NCBI GenBank assembly: GCA_051891855.1
Contig: JBJFFP010000080.1
Span: forward strand, 1 to 64,000
Direction of reading: 5' to 3'
Length of the DNA: 64,000 nt
DNA from: SFDP01 sp051891855
GTDB lineage: Bacteria > Bacillota > Clostridia > Lachnospirales > Lachnospiraceae
Below are positions 43,119 through 51,967 of this stretch, in pieces. The number at the start of each line of letters is the position of its first letter. Position 1 is the stretch's first letter. The notes beneath the pieces were generated by a model. It had not been told where the DNA came from and ran no database searches. It saw only the letters and a program-made list of their open reading frames with translations. A program made the translations under genes and the position numbers.

Positions 43119-44510
43119 ATGGCAGGAACAAACATAGGAAAGATCACGCAGATTATCGGTGCCGTGTTAGACGTAAAGTTCCAGCAGGGAAATTTGCCTG
43201 AAATTAATGAAGCAATCAAAATTACCAGAAAAAACGGTGAAATTCTGGTTGTGGAAGTAGCACAGCATCTGGGTGATGATATTGTGAGATGTATTGCCAT
43301 GGGCCCTACGGACGGACTGGTAAGAGGAATGGATGCTGTGGCTACAGGAGCACCCATATCCGTTCCCGTGGGAGAAAATACTTTAGGTCGTATTTTTAAC
43401 GTACTGGGTGAGCCCATTGATAATAAACCTGCACCGGAGGCAGTGTCCTATGACCCTATTCACAGGGCGGCACCGGAATTCTCCGAGCAGGCAACAGAAG
43501 CGGAGCTGTTGGAAACCGGTATCAAGGTTGTAGACCTTCTCTGCCCTTACCAGAAGGGTGGTAAAATCGGTCTCTTCGGCGGTGCCGGTGTAGGTAAAAC
43601 CGTATTAATCCAGGAGCTGATCCGCAATATTGCAACAGAGCATGGTGGATACTCCGTATTTACCGGCGTAGGAGAGCGTACCCGTGAAGGAAATGACTTA
43701 TATCATGAAATGACGGATACGGGAGTTATAGACAAGACAACAATGGTATTCGGACAGATGAATGAGCCGCCGGGAGCCAGAATGAGAGTGGGTCTGACAG
43801 GACTTACCATGGCAGAATATTTCCGTGATAAGGGTGGTAAGGATGTATTGCTGTTTATCGACAATATTTTCCGTTTTACTCAGGCAGGTTCCGAGGTTTC
43901 TGCACTGTTGGGACGTATGCCTTCAGCAGTAGGTTATCAGCCTACTCTGCAGACGGAAATGGGCGCCCTTCAGGAGCGTATTACCTCCACGAAGAACGGT
44001 TCCATTACCTCCGTTCAGGCGGTATATGTACCGGCAGATGACTTGACGGATCCGGCCCCGGCAACTACCTTTGCCCATTTGGATGCAACTACGGTTTTAT
44101 CCCGTTCCATTGTGGAGCTGGGTATCTATCCGGCGGTTGACCCTCTGGAATCTACCTCCCGTATTCTGGACCCCAGAATTTTGGGTGAAGAGCATTATCG
44201 TACAGCCCGTGCAGTACAGGAAATTTTACAGAGATATAAAGAATTGCAGGATATTATTGCTATTCTGGGTATGGATGAATTGTCTGAGGAAGACAGGCTG
44301 GTGGTATCCCGTGCAAGAAAGGTTCAGAGATTTTTGTCTCAGCCCTTCCATGTAGCTGAGCAGTTTACCGGTCTTAGCGGACAGTATGTACCCATTAATG
44401 AAACCATCCGTGGATTTAAAGAGATTCTGGAAGGTAAGCATGATGATATTCCTGAAAGCTATTTCCTGAATGCAGGAAGCATTGATGATGTACTGGCAAG
44501 AGTAAAATAA
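43119..44510 (+). CDS. atpD: ATP synthase F1 subunit beta
   Basis: Catalytic subunit, 463 residues. Walker A is GGAGVGKTVLIQELI, the catalytic Glu lies in GVGERTREGNDLYHE, and DELSEED is the DELSEED loop that touches gamma (MDELSEEDRLVVSRARK). I start at the ATG at 43119; a GTG just before it is possible. AAAGGAAACAG precedes. Confidence 0.98.
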   Translation: MAGTNIGKITQIIGAVLDVKFQQGNLPEINEAIKITRKNGEILVVEVAQHLGDDIVRCIAMGPTDGLVRGMDAVATGAPISVPVGENTLGRIFNVLGEPIDNKPAPEAVSYDPIHRAAPEFSEQATEAELLETGIKVVDLLCPYQKGGKIGLFGGAGVGKTVLIQELIRNIATEHGGYSVFTGVGERTREGNDLYHEMTDTGVIDKTTMVFGQMNEPPGARMRVGLTGLTMAEYFRDKGGKDVLLFIDNIFRFTQAGSEVSALLGRMPSAVGYQPTLQTEMGALQERITSTKNGSITSVQAVYVPADDLTDPAPATTFAHLDATTVLSRSIVELGIYPAVDPLESTSRILDPRILGEEHYRTARAVQEILQRYKELQDIIAILGMDELSEEDRLVVSRARKVQRFLSQPFHVAEQFTGLSGQYVPINETIRGFKEILEGKHDDIPESYFLNAGSIDDVLARVK

Positions 44511-44550
44511 TTGACGGTGCCCAAAAAGTGCAGCGGGAAATGAGGAAAAA

Positions 44551-44952
44551 ATGGCTGATGAGAGATATTTTGAGTTAGAAATCATTACTCCTGACCGCGT
44601 TTTTTATAAAGACCGGGTACTGATGGTTGAGTTTAATACCACAGAGGGAGAAATCGGTATCTATCGTAATCATATTCCTTTGACGGTAATCCTAAAGCCG
44701 GGAGTGCTGACTATTACCGGTGAAGAAAAAAAACAAGCTGCCCTGCATGCAGGCTTTGCCACAATCTTACAGGATAAGATAACGATTATGGCAGAGACAG
44801 TGGAATGGCCGGAGGAAATTGATCTTAAGCGTGCCCATGCGGCCAGAGAGCGGGCTGAGGTTCGGCTTAGGGAAGGCAGGGGAGATACCGATATTGCCAG
44901 AGCAGAAACTGCCCTGCAGCGGGCTATGGCGAGAATCAATACAATTAAATAA
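44551..44952 (+). CDS. atpC: ATP synthase F1 subunit epsilon
   Basis: The 133-residue protein has the N-terminal beta barrel (FELEIITPDRVFYKDRV, GEIGIYRNHIPLTVIL) and the two C-terminal helices that can inhibit the motor (KRAHAARERAEVRL). Last atp gene, followed by a strong terminator. Ribosome site GAGGAAA. Confidence 0.95.
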   Translation: MADERYFELEIITPDRVFYKDRVLMVEFNTTEGEIGIYRNHIPLTVILKPGVLTITGEEKKQAALHAGFATILQDKITIMAETVEWPEEIDLKRAHAARERAEVRLREGRGDTDIARAETALQRAMARINTIK

Positions 44953-44965
44953 CTGCGATTTTGTT

Positions 44966-44996
44966 AAAAAGGCAGGTCAATTACCTGCCTTTTATC
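44966..44996 (+). terminator. atp operon terminator
   Basis: AAAAGGCAGGT and ACCTGCCTTTT pair around CAATT, followed by ATC. Strong intrinsic terminator. Confidence 0.9.
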
Positions 44997-45024
44997 ATAT
45001 CCTAAAAGAAAAAAGGAAGAGAAT

Positions 45025-45372
45025 ATGGACAGCAAAACTCCGCTGCCGTTTTATATGGCTTATCCTTCAGCAGTTCCTGCCCCTGACAACAATGAAAAAC
45101 TTACAGAAAGAGAATATATGCGCCAGCTGTATCCTTTGGAGGCAAAACAGTATCTGGCAGTTATTGTGGGAGTACTGGACCAGATTGATTTTAAGGAAAA
45201 CTATTTTTATGATGAATATCCGGATCAGATGACGATACTGCGGCTGACGGAAGGAATACTCAGACAGATTCCCATAAGAAATAATATTTCCAGAGAAACT
45301 CAAAAAAGTCTTATTCAGGTACTTCTTCTGGATGAGCTGCTACGCAGAAAAGAATTAAACCGAAAAATATAG
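45025..45372 (+). CDS. Hypothetical protein (115 residues)
   Basis: No family recognised. The protein is soluble, helical and charged, with a Pro-rich start (MDSKTPLPFYMAYPSAVPAP). It has a repeated aromatic/acidic stretch, ENYFYDEYPDQM, and ends in a basic helix (LLRRKELNRKI). GAAAAAAGGAAGAG precedes the ATG at 45025. It sits between the atp terminator and a methyltransferase gene. Confidence 0.7.
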   Translation: MDSKTPLPFYMAYPSAVPAPDNNEKLTEREYMRQLYPLEAKQYLAVIVGVLDQIDFKENYFYDEYPDQMTILRLTEGILRQIPIRNNISRETQKSLIQVLLLDELLRRKELNRKI

Positions 45373-45456
45373 TTGTTTCTTCAAAGAAAAAAGATTACAC
45401 TGATAAAAGCAGTTTAGTTGAAGAAGCTTTTGCTGATTAACAGAATGGAGAGAAGC

Positions 45457-46614
45457 ATGGAAGAAATCAGAAAGCTATGTGAAGAGTGTATAGGAAAAGA
45501 TTTATATCAAATCGTTATCAGCAACAGCAGAAGAGATAGCGAAATCAGTAAGGCAAAAATTCGCCCTCTTATGCTTAAGGGAAGGCTGGTCTATCAGGTA
45601 AGTGAGACAAAAGGAACCCAGATTTTCCATTCCAACCTGGATAAAGAGGAGGTTATTGAAAGTATCATCGGATACCTGAAAAAGGATTTCTTGCAGGCAC
45701 AGTTTCTTTGTAGGCAGCTTCAGGCTACAGTATTGATTAGTAAGAAGGGAAAAATCACCATTAAAAAGAAGAAGCAGGAAAAAGCAGATGAGCCGGATTT
45801 ATCACATAATCGGGTAAAGCAATATATTTTAAAGGAGGGATTAGTGGTTCCCTTTTTGCAGGATTTAGGAGTACAGACGAAAGAGGGGAAAATTGTAAGA
45901 AGCCGCTACGATAAATTTCGTCAGATTAATCGCTATCTGGAATTTATTGCAGATATTATGCCCATACTTCCAACAGACAGGCAGATTCATATTATTGATT
46001 TTGGCTGTGGTAAATCCTACCTTACCTTTGCCCTGTACTATTACATGAAAATTCTATGTAAGCGGCAGGTTAAAATCGTTGGTTTGGATCTGAAGGAAAA
46101 GGTGGTTGAGGACTGCAACCGGCTGGCAATAAAATACGGCTATGATTCTTTAAGCTTTGGCTGTACCGATGTGGCGGCTTATGAGGCAAAGGAACCGGTA
46201 GATATGGTGGTCACCCTCCATGCCTGTGATACGGCCACCGATTATGCACTGGCAAAGGCGATAAAATGGAAGGCCGGAATTATTTTTTCGGTTCCCTGCT
46301 GTCAGCATGAAGTAAATAAGCAGATTGGGAATGAAATACTGCAGCCTGTGTGGAAATACGGCCTTCTTAAGGAAAGAATGGCAGCCTTAATTACGGATGG
46401 AATAAGAGCAAATCTTTTGGAAGAGCAGGGATACCGTGTGCAGGTAATGGAATTTATCGATATGGAGCATACACCCAAAAATATTTTAATCCGGGCAATT
46501 AAGGATGAAACCGGGGACAGAAAGATTACCGGAATAGAAAAAATGACAGACTTTTTAGGGGTGAAAAGCACATTACAGAACCTGTTGGATGCAGAAGAAT
46601 GGAAGAATGGTTAA
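45457..46614 (+). CDS. SAM-dependent methyltransferase (Methyltransf_32-like)
   Basis: The C-terminal half (about residues 175-370) is a class I methyltransferase. Motif I is HIIDFGCGKSYLTFALYYY, the acidic motif is VGLDLKEKVVEDC, and LHACDTATDYALAKAIKW with SVPCCQHEVN matches the family that contains eukaryotic METTL25/RRNAD1-like proteins. The N-terminal 140 residues resemble no domain I can name. Substrate unknown, possibly RNA. I start at 45457, since GGAGAGAAG sits just upstream; TTG 45418 and ATG 45445 are alternatives. Confidence 0.85.
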   Translation: MEEIRKLCEECIGKDLYQIVISNSRRDSEISKAKIRPLMLKGRLVYQVSETKGTQIFHSNLDKEEVIESIIGYLKKDFLQAQFLCRQLQATVLISKKGKITIKKKKQEKADEPDLSHNRVKQYILKEGLVVPFLQDLGVQTKEGKIVRSRYDKFRQINRYLEFIADIMPILPTDRQIHIIDFGCGKSYLTFALYYYMKILCKRQVKIVGLDLKEKVVEDCNRLAIKYGYDSLSFGCTDVAAYEAKEPVDMVVTLHACDTATDYALAKAIKWKAGIIFSVPCCQHEVNKQIGNEILQPVWKYGLLKERMAALITDGIRANLLEEQGYRVQVMEFIDMEHTPKNILIRAIKDETGDRKITGIEKMTDFLGVKSTLQNLLDAEEWKNG

Positions 46615-49150
46615 GTCAATGAAAAAATCACTGATAAAAAAAATAGTTACAGCAGTGGTATTTCTTGCTGCCCTGCTGGTAATTGATGCAGTAATGAATC
46701 AAAAAAATACCGATGTTACGATGGAAATGCCGGCAGCCACCTTACCTGTGGTATCCGTACAGCTTGGTGATTATAAAGTGAATACGATGTATGGATATAC
46801 TTCAAGGCAGGAAGAGGTCTATATGAAGGATACCCTTACGCCCGTGTCCTCTGACCGCAGTATTTCCCTGGTTGTGGATACCTTCAAAACCCAGGTCAGT
46901 ACCATTGCCTACGAGGTACGAAGCATTGATGGAGAGAGATTGATTGAGGGAGGAGAGATTACGGATTTCCGGAAGCAGGGAGAACAGATAGGGTTTTCTC
47001 TGCAGCTAAAGGATTTAATTGAAAAAGATAAAGAATATTCTTTTATCACCATATTAACCATGGAGGATGGGAGCCGGTCTTATTATTACGCCAGATTTAT
47101 CCAGCAGGAAGGTTATTACGAGGCAGAAAAGCTGGATTATATTACCTGGTTTCATGATACGGTCTACGAGGGAGGCGACGGTGAAGAGCTTCGTAAGTAT
47201 TTAGAGTCAAACGCACAGGGAAATAACAAAACCTTCCATAAGGTTACCATAAACAGCAGTCTTAAGCAGGTAATGTGGAATCAGATGAAGGTGGAGAAGG
47301 TAGATGAGCCTGTAATTCTGATCAGGGAAATTACTGAGCAGACTATGGGAGCCTGTCTGCAATATACGGTAAAAACCGGTAGTGGAAAAACTACAGACTA
47401 TTATCATGTTGAAGAGTATTTTCGTATACGGTATACACCGGGACGGGTTTACCTGTTGGATTATGAGCGAACCATGGATGAGTATTTTGCAGCAGAAGGA
47501 AGATCCTTTGCCAACGACAGGATACAAATGGGGATTACGGCTGAGGACTTTCCTTTAGAGGAAACGGAAGGAGGAAAGATTCTTGCTTTTGTCAGCAGTA
47601 ATCGGCTGTTTTTATACAATACGGTAGAAAATAAGCTGGCACAAATTTTTTCCTTTTATGACAAAAGCAATTTTGATATAAGGACAAGCAATAGAGAGTT
47701 TTCCATAAAAATCTTGAAGATGGAGGATGGGGGAAACCTTACCTTCATGGTTAGTGGTTATATGAACCGGGGGATACATGAAGGGAAAGTGGGGATTGCC
47801 ATTTATTATTATAACAGCGTTTCCAATCTGGTGGAGGAACAGATTTTCATTCCCTATACAAAAGCTGCCGGCATTTTAATGAAAGAGGTGGAAAGCATCA
47901 GCTATTTTAACATGAATAGTCATGTTTTTCTTCTGCTGGGGGGGAATCTCTATGATATTGCACTGGATACGAAGACCTATGAAATTATTGCTTCCGGTCT
48001 GGTGGAAGACACCTTCAAGGTATCGGACTCAGGACGTTCAATCGTCTGGCTGAAGGAAAATGAACCCTATGCAAGTACAGTTTTAATCTGGAGAAACTTA
48101 AGTAACGGCGAACAGCAGGAGATTAGAGCCGGAATAAATGAATATATCACTCCCTTGGGATTTATGGGAGAGGATTTGGTTTTTGGCCTGGTAAGAAAAA
48201 GTGACATGACTATAGACAGGATTGGGAATACACTCTTTCCGGCTTATAAAGTCATTATCCGTAACTCGGATGGTCATAATGTAAAAGTATATGAAAAAGC
48301 CGATATTTATGTTATTGGGTGCGTAATTGAGGATAACCAGATTACGCTGAATCGTGTTGAAAAATCAGAGGAAGGGAAGTATAATGCAATACAGAATGAT
48401 CAGATTGCCAGTAATGATGTGGGAGAAAGCCGGGTTAATCAGATTAATACTGTAGCAGTGGAAATTTATGAAACCATTGTACAGATTCTGCTAAAAAATC
48501 GGGTTGAAGCGGGAACACTTAAGGTACTCACCCCCAGAGAAGTTATTTTTGAGGGAGGAAGAGAAATTGTATTAGAGTCAGAAAGTGAAATCCTGCAGCA
48601 TTATGTTTATGGTCCCTATGGAGTAGAGCATGTATGCAGTTCTCCGGCAGAGGCAGTTTCCTACGCCTATGAAGCGGCAGGTTCAGTGATGGATTCCCGT
48701 GGTAATTATATCTGGAAAAAGGGACGCTATTTTACACGAAATCAGATTATGGCTATAGAAGGCGAGAAAGCAGATGATGAAAAATCCGCACTGGCAGTTT
48801 GCCTGGATACTATTTTACAGTATGAAGGAATTTCCCGTTTGACACAGCCTATGCTGGAACGGGGAGAGGATGCTTTTTCCATTTTGGAAAGTAATTTAAG
48901 AGATGCCGATATCCTGGATTTATCCGGCTGCAGTCTGGATTCTGTTCTTTACTATCCTGATAGGGATATTCCGGTACTGGCTATACTGGAAGAGGGAAAG
49001 ACGGTTCTGATTATCGGCTTTAATGAGCAGAATGTGGTACTGATGGACCCATCTACCGGTACCGTTTATAAAAAAGGGATGAATGACTCCCGAACCATGT
49101 TTGAAGAGGGCGGGAACCGCTTTATTACTTACGTGCGCCGGGAGGAATAA
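46607..49150 (+). CDS. Large membrane-anchored protein with C39-like C-terminal domain
   Basis: The protein of about 847 residues has an N-terminal basic stretch and one membrane helix (KKIVTAVVFLAALLVIDAVM), then a long extracellular region rich in beta strands (about 50-640). The last 180 residues resemble a papain-like C39 peptidase fold: GSVMDSRGNYIWKKGRYFTR, a Cys in ALAVCLDTIL, and PVLAILEEGKTVLIIGFNEQNVVLMDPSTG. The usual catalytic His is not visible where VLIIGFNE stands, so it is probably not an active protease. It overlaps the methyltransferase end by 8 bases; 46619 is an alternative start. Possibly a cell-surface sensor or scaffold. Confidence 0.75.
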   Translation: MVKSMKKSLIKKIVTAVVFLAALLVIDAVMNQKNTDVTMEMPAATLPVVSVQLGDYKVNTMYGYTSRQEEVYMKDTLTPVSSDRSISLVVDTFKTQVSTIAYEVRSIDGERLIEGGEITDFRKQGEQIGFSLQLKDLIEKDKEYSFITILTMEDGSRSYYYARFIQQEGYYEAEKLDYITWFHDTVYEGGDGEELRKYLESNAQGNNKTFHKVTINSSLKQVMWNQMKVEKVDEPVILIREITEQTMGACLQYTVKTGSGKTTDYYHVEEYFRIRYTPGRVYLLDYERTMDEYFAAEGRSFANDRIQMGITAEDFPLEETEGGKILAFVSSNRLFLYNTVENKLAQIFSFYDKSNFDIRTSNREFSIKILKMEDGGNLTFMVSGYMNRGIHEGKVGIAIYYYNSVSNLVEEQIFIPYTKAAGILMKEVESISYFNMNSHVFLLLGGNLYDIALDTKTYEIIASGLVEDTFKVSDSGRSIVWLKENEPYASTVLIWRNLSNGEQQEIRAGINEYITPLGFMGEDLVFGLVRKSDMTIDRIGNTLFPAYKVIIRNSDGHNVKVYEKADIYVIGCVIEDNQITLNRVEKSEEGKYNAIQNDQIASNDVGESRVNQINTVAVEIYETIVQILLKNRVEAGTLKVLTPREVIFEGGREIVLESESEILQHYVYGPYGVEHVCSSPAEAVSYAYEAAGSVMDSRGNYIWKKGRYFTRNQIMAIEGEKADDEKSALAVCLDTILQYEGISRLTQPMLERGEDAFSILESNLRDADILDLSGCSLDSVLYYPDRDIPVLAILEEGKTVLIIGFNEQNVVLMDPSTGTVYKKGMNDSRTMFEEGGNRFITYVRREE

Positions 49151-49151
49151 T

Positions 49152-49240
49152 CATAAGGTCAGTTCGCAACCATCCTGACCGAAACACTGTCTGTGAAAAC
49201 AACAGTGAAGAAAAAAACAAAACTAAGGAGAAAAAAGAAT
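49152..49240 (+). promoter_or_regulatory. Structured queT leader, possible preQ1-responsive element
   Basis: The leader has a stem GGTCAG (49157-49162)/CTGACC (49175-49180) with a 12-base loop TTCGCAACCATC, a second stem CACTGT (49185)/ACAGTG (49207), and an A-rich stretch that runs into ACTAAGGAG. This layout of hairpin, hairpin, A-rich strand and ribosome site resembles preQ1 riboswitches, and queT is their classic target. Base-level agreement with a known class is incomplete, because I cannot place the pseudoknot partner. Confidence 0.35.
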
Positions 49241-49744
49241 ATGGAAAAGAAAACAGGAAACTCGACGTTGTATCTGACACAGGGAGCAATGATTGCGGCT
49301 CTGTATGTGGTACTTACTCTCATTGCCAATGCTTTGGGATTGGCCAATATGGCCATTCAGGTAAGATTTTCAGAGGCATTAACGGTACTACCCTACTTTA
49401 CCCCGGCGGCTGTGCCGGGGCTGTTTGCAGGCTGTTTGCTTAGCAACCTGCTTACCGGAGCATTGCCTCAGGATGTAATCTTTGGCAGTCTGGCAACCTT
49501 AATAGGGGCATTGGTAACCTATAGGTTAAGAAAGTATAAATGGATGGCACCTATACCACCTATTGCAGCCAATATAATTGTTGTACCGCTGCTTTTAGTC
49601 TATGTCTATCAGATTCCCGGGACGCTGCCCTATTTTGCTCTGACAGTAGGAATTGGCGAGGTAATTTCCTGTGGCATACTGGGAATGTGCCTGCTTTTTG
49701 CTCTGAATCGGTATCGAGGGATACTATTCCCCAATCTGAAATAA
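49241..49744 (+). CDS. queT: QueT family queuosine precursor transporter
   Basis: QueT proteins are membrane S-components that import preQ1/queuosine precursors with a shared ECF module. The 167-residue protein has about five membrane helices. Signature parts are LTQGAMIAALYVVLTLIANALGLANMAIQVRFSEALTVLPYFTP, AVPGLFAGCLLSNLLTGALPQDVIFGSLATLIGALVTYRL, and PPIAANIIVVPLLL. I start at 49241, after AAGGAG; an ATG at 49193 lies in the structured leader. Downstream is a terminator shared with prs. Confidence 0.9.
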   Translation: MEKKTGNSTLYLTQGAMIAALYVVLTLIANALGLANMAIQVRFSEALTVLPYFTPAAVPGLFAGCLLSNLLTGALPQDVIFGSLATLIGALVTYRLRKYKWMAPIPPIAANIIVVPLLLVYVYQIPGTLPYFALTVGIGEVISCGILGMCLLFALNRYRGILFPNLK

Positions 49745-49770
49745 AAAGGCTGCTTAAGCAGCCTTCTTTA
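49740..49770. terminator. Bidirectional terminator between queT and prs
   Basis: A fully self-complementary AAGGCTGCTTAAGCAGCCTT (49746-49765), preceded by AAAA and followed by CTTTAG. On the minus strand it runs into TTTTTAT, so it suits prs best. Confidence 0.8.
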
Positions 49771-49772
49771 GA

Positions 49773-50966
49773 TTATTTTTGATGAATTTCCCCGGACTTG
49801 TAGCGGGTTACCACATTCTGAATACGTTCATTGGGTACCAGGAGATCGCTGATGGAGGAATCGTGATTTAAGGTATCAATGATATAGGCGATATACTTAC
49901 TCATATCACAATTAATGTACCATTCCCGACTCAATAAATCAGGGGTCTGGTATATCAGATTAGTGGTAAGAACTCTGGTAATATAGCCCTTTTCATATGC
50001 TTCATCAAATTTAGCAAGTCCATTGGTGAAAAGACCAAAGGTGGAGAAAACGAAAATGCGGTTTGCCTTACGTTCTTTTAAAGCAGCAGCAACCTCAATT
50101 ACACTTTCTCCGGAGGAAATCATATCATCGATAATGATCATGTCCTTGCCTTCTACATTGGTTCCCAGAAACTCATGGGCAATAATGGGGTTACGTCCGT
50201 TTACAATTTTCGTATAATCACGACGTTTATAGAACATACCCATATCCAGACCCAAAACATTTGCAATATAAATGGCCCTTCCCATACCCCCTTCATCAGG
50301 GCTGATTACCATCATATGCTCACTGTCAATCTGCAGATCGGAAACATTCCTCAGAAGATTCTTAATAAACTGGTAGGAAGCCTGTACAGTCTCAAAGCCG
50401 TGGAGAGGAATGGCATTCTGCACTCTGGGATCATGGGCATCAAAGGTGATGATATTGTCTACACCCATACTTACCAGCTCCTGCAGAGCCAGAGCACAGT
50501 CCAGAGATTCCCTGGAGGTACGCTTGTGCTGGCGGCTCTCGTAAAGGAAAGGCATAATGACCGTAATTCTTCTGGCCTTACCGCCAACAGCTGCAATAAT
50601 TCGCTTTAAATCCTGATAATGGTCATCCGGGGACATGTGATTGGCATGTCCGCTCAGGGAATAAGTAATACTGTAATTACAAACATCTACCATAATATAA
50701 AGATCACTACCCCGAACGGATTCCAGAATGACACCCTTACCTTCACCGGAGCCAAAACGGGGAGTCTGAGAGGACAGAATATAGGAAGGACGCTGATAAC
50801 CGGCAAAAGCCAGGCTGTCCTTGTGCTCATTTTCCCTTTCGGTTCTCCATTTGACCAGATAATAGTCTACCTTTTTACCCAGCTCCATGCAGCTTTGCAG
50901 GGGGATCATACCCAGTGAACCTACCGGGATGGATTGCAAATCTCTTTTTTCTTCACGTACTGACAT
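49773..50966 (-). CDS. prs: Ribose-phosphate pyrophosphokinase, long form
   Basis: Prs makes PRPP from ribose 5-phosphate and ATP. The family motifs are PFLYESRQHKRTSRESLDCALALQEL, FDAHDPRVQ, and the PRPP loop MIIIDDMISSGESVIEVAAALK. At 397 residues it is longer than the usual 310-320; the extra parts lie mainly at the N-terminus (first 60 residues) and C-terminus, as in other Clostridia. Frame open to 50981, but AGGAG lies before the ATG at 50966. The stop of the upstream gene lies close by, so they share a transcript. Confidence 0.93.
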   Translation of the reverse strand: MSVREEKRDLQSIPVGSLGMIPLQSCMELGKKVDYYLVKWRTERENEHKDSLAFAGYQRPSYILSSQTPRFGSGEGKGVILESVRGSDLYIMVDVCNYSITYSLSGHANHMSPDDHYQDLKRIIAAVGGKARRITVIMPFLYESRQHKRTSRESLDCALALQELVSMGVDNIITFDAHDPRVQNAIPLHGFETVQASYQFIKNLLRNVSDLQIDSEHMMVISPDEGGMGRAIYIANVLGLDMGMFYKRRDYTKIVNGRNPIIAHEFLGTNVEGKDMIIIDDMISSGESVIEVAAALKERKANRIFVFSTFGLFTNGLAKFDEAYEKGYITRVLTTNLIYQTPDLLSREWYINCDMSKYIAYIIDTLNHDSSISDLLVPNERIQNVVTRYKSGEIHQK

Positions 50967-50977
50967 GAATAATCTCC

Positions 50978-51949
50978 TCACTTTCTGCTTGCTAAACGCT
51001 TTTTATTCATACGAATATCCGGACCGGTAATTTTACATAAATCAAAATTACTGGTTATTCGGGAAAAAATACGATCGGAATAACGATCTCTAAGCTCCTG
51101 CAGTGAGAGGTTGGTGGATATGATAATGGATTTTTTTCTCAAAATCCTCTCATTTAAGCAGGAAAAAAATTGAGATGCGGTAAAGGCATTTGTTACCTCC
51201 GTTCCCAAATCATCTATAATCAACAAATCACAGGAGTATAAATCGTCATATAATTCGCTCAGGGAATCCTTTGCATGATAGTCAAAGGTATGCCGGCCAA
51301 TCCGTTCAAAGAGAGCAATGGAGCTGAAATAAATTACAGAATGGCCCAAATCAATCAGTTCCTTCGCCACACAGCCGGATAAAAACGATTTTCCCGTACC
51401 CACTGTACCATAAAAAAAGAGATTATGGTAGTCAGAGTCGAAGCTTTCGATAAAATTACGGCAGGCTTCCAGTGCCTTTTGAAAACGCAGTAAATCCTCA
51501 CCCTCATAGTATTCAAGGGACAGCTGGGAAAAATTCTGTTGCTTAAGAAGCTCCTTCATATTGGATTGCTCATATAGTAAATCAATGATTTTCTGCTTAA
51601 AGCAGTGGCATTTTTCCTGGCCGATATAACCGGTATCCCGGCAGTCTTCACACCCATATTGGGGATTAAGATAATCACTGCCAAGACCGGACCTTTCTAA
51701 GAGCTGTTGCTGACGCAGCTCAAGGGCTCTGAGAGAGGTTTTTAATGTGGTTAAAGCAGAATCATCTCCATCCAGAAGCAGTCGGGCATGTTCCACTGCC
51801 AGGGCCGCAATCCGGTGGGTCAGCTCCTCATAGCCTTCCACCAAGAGATTAACCTTGTGTTTTCTTTCCTCTAAACGTCGGTTTTCCCTAAGCTGCTGCT
51901 CTTCATAGGTTTTCATAATGGCATTATATTGTAAATTGGTTAATGACAC
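50978..51949 (-). CDS. DnaC/DnaI-type helicase loader ATPase
   Basis: AAA+ ATPase that loads the replicative helicase. Zinc-type cysteines are at 100, 103, 114 and 116 (CEDC and CHC). Walker A is GTVGTGKS at about 181-188, and Walker B is LLIIDDLGTE. The sensor region ISTNLSLQELRDRYSDRIFSRI is standard. 323 residues. The start is a GTG at 51949, with a G-rich site just upstream. It lies just downstream of a DnaD-domain gene, and together they form a primosome pair as in Bacillus dnaB-dnaI. Confidence 0.92.
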   Translation of the reverse strand: MSLTNLQYNAIMKTYEEQQLRENRRLEERKHKVNLLVEGYEELTHRIAALAVEHARLLLDGDDSALTTLKTSLRALELRQQQLLERSGLGSDYLNPQYGCEDCRDTGYIGQEKCHCFKQKIIDLLYEQSNMKELLKQQNFSQLSLEYYEGEDLLRFQKALEACRNFIESFDSDYHNLFFYGTVGTGKSFLSGCVAKELIDLGHSVIYFSSIALFERIGRHTFDYHAKDSLSELYDDLYSCDLLIIDDLGTEVTNAFTASQFFSCLNERILRKKSIIISTNLSLQELRDRYSDRIFSRITSNFDLCKITGPDIRMNKKRLASRK

Positions 51950-51967
51950 GTCTTACCCCCGTTTAAA

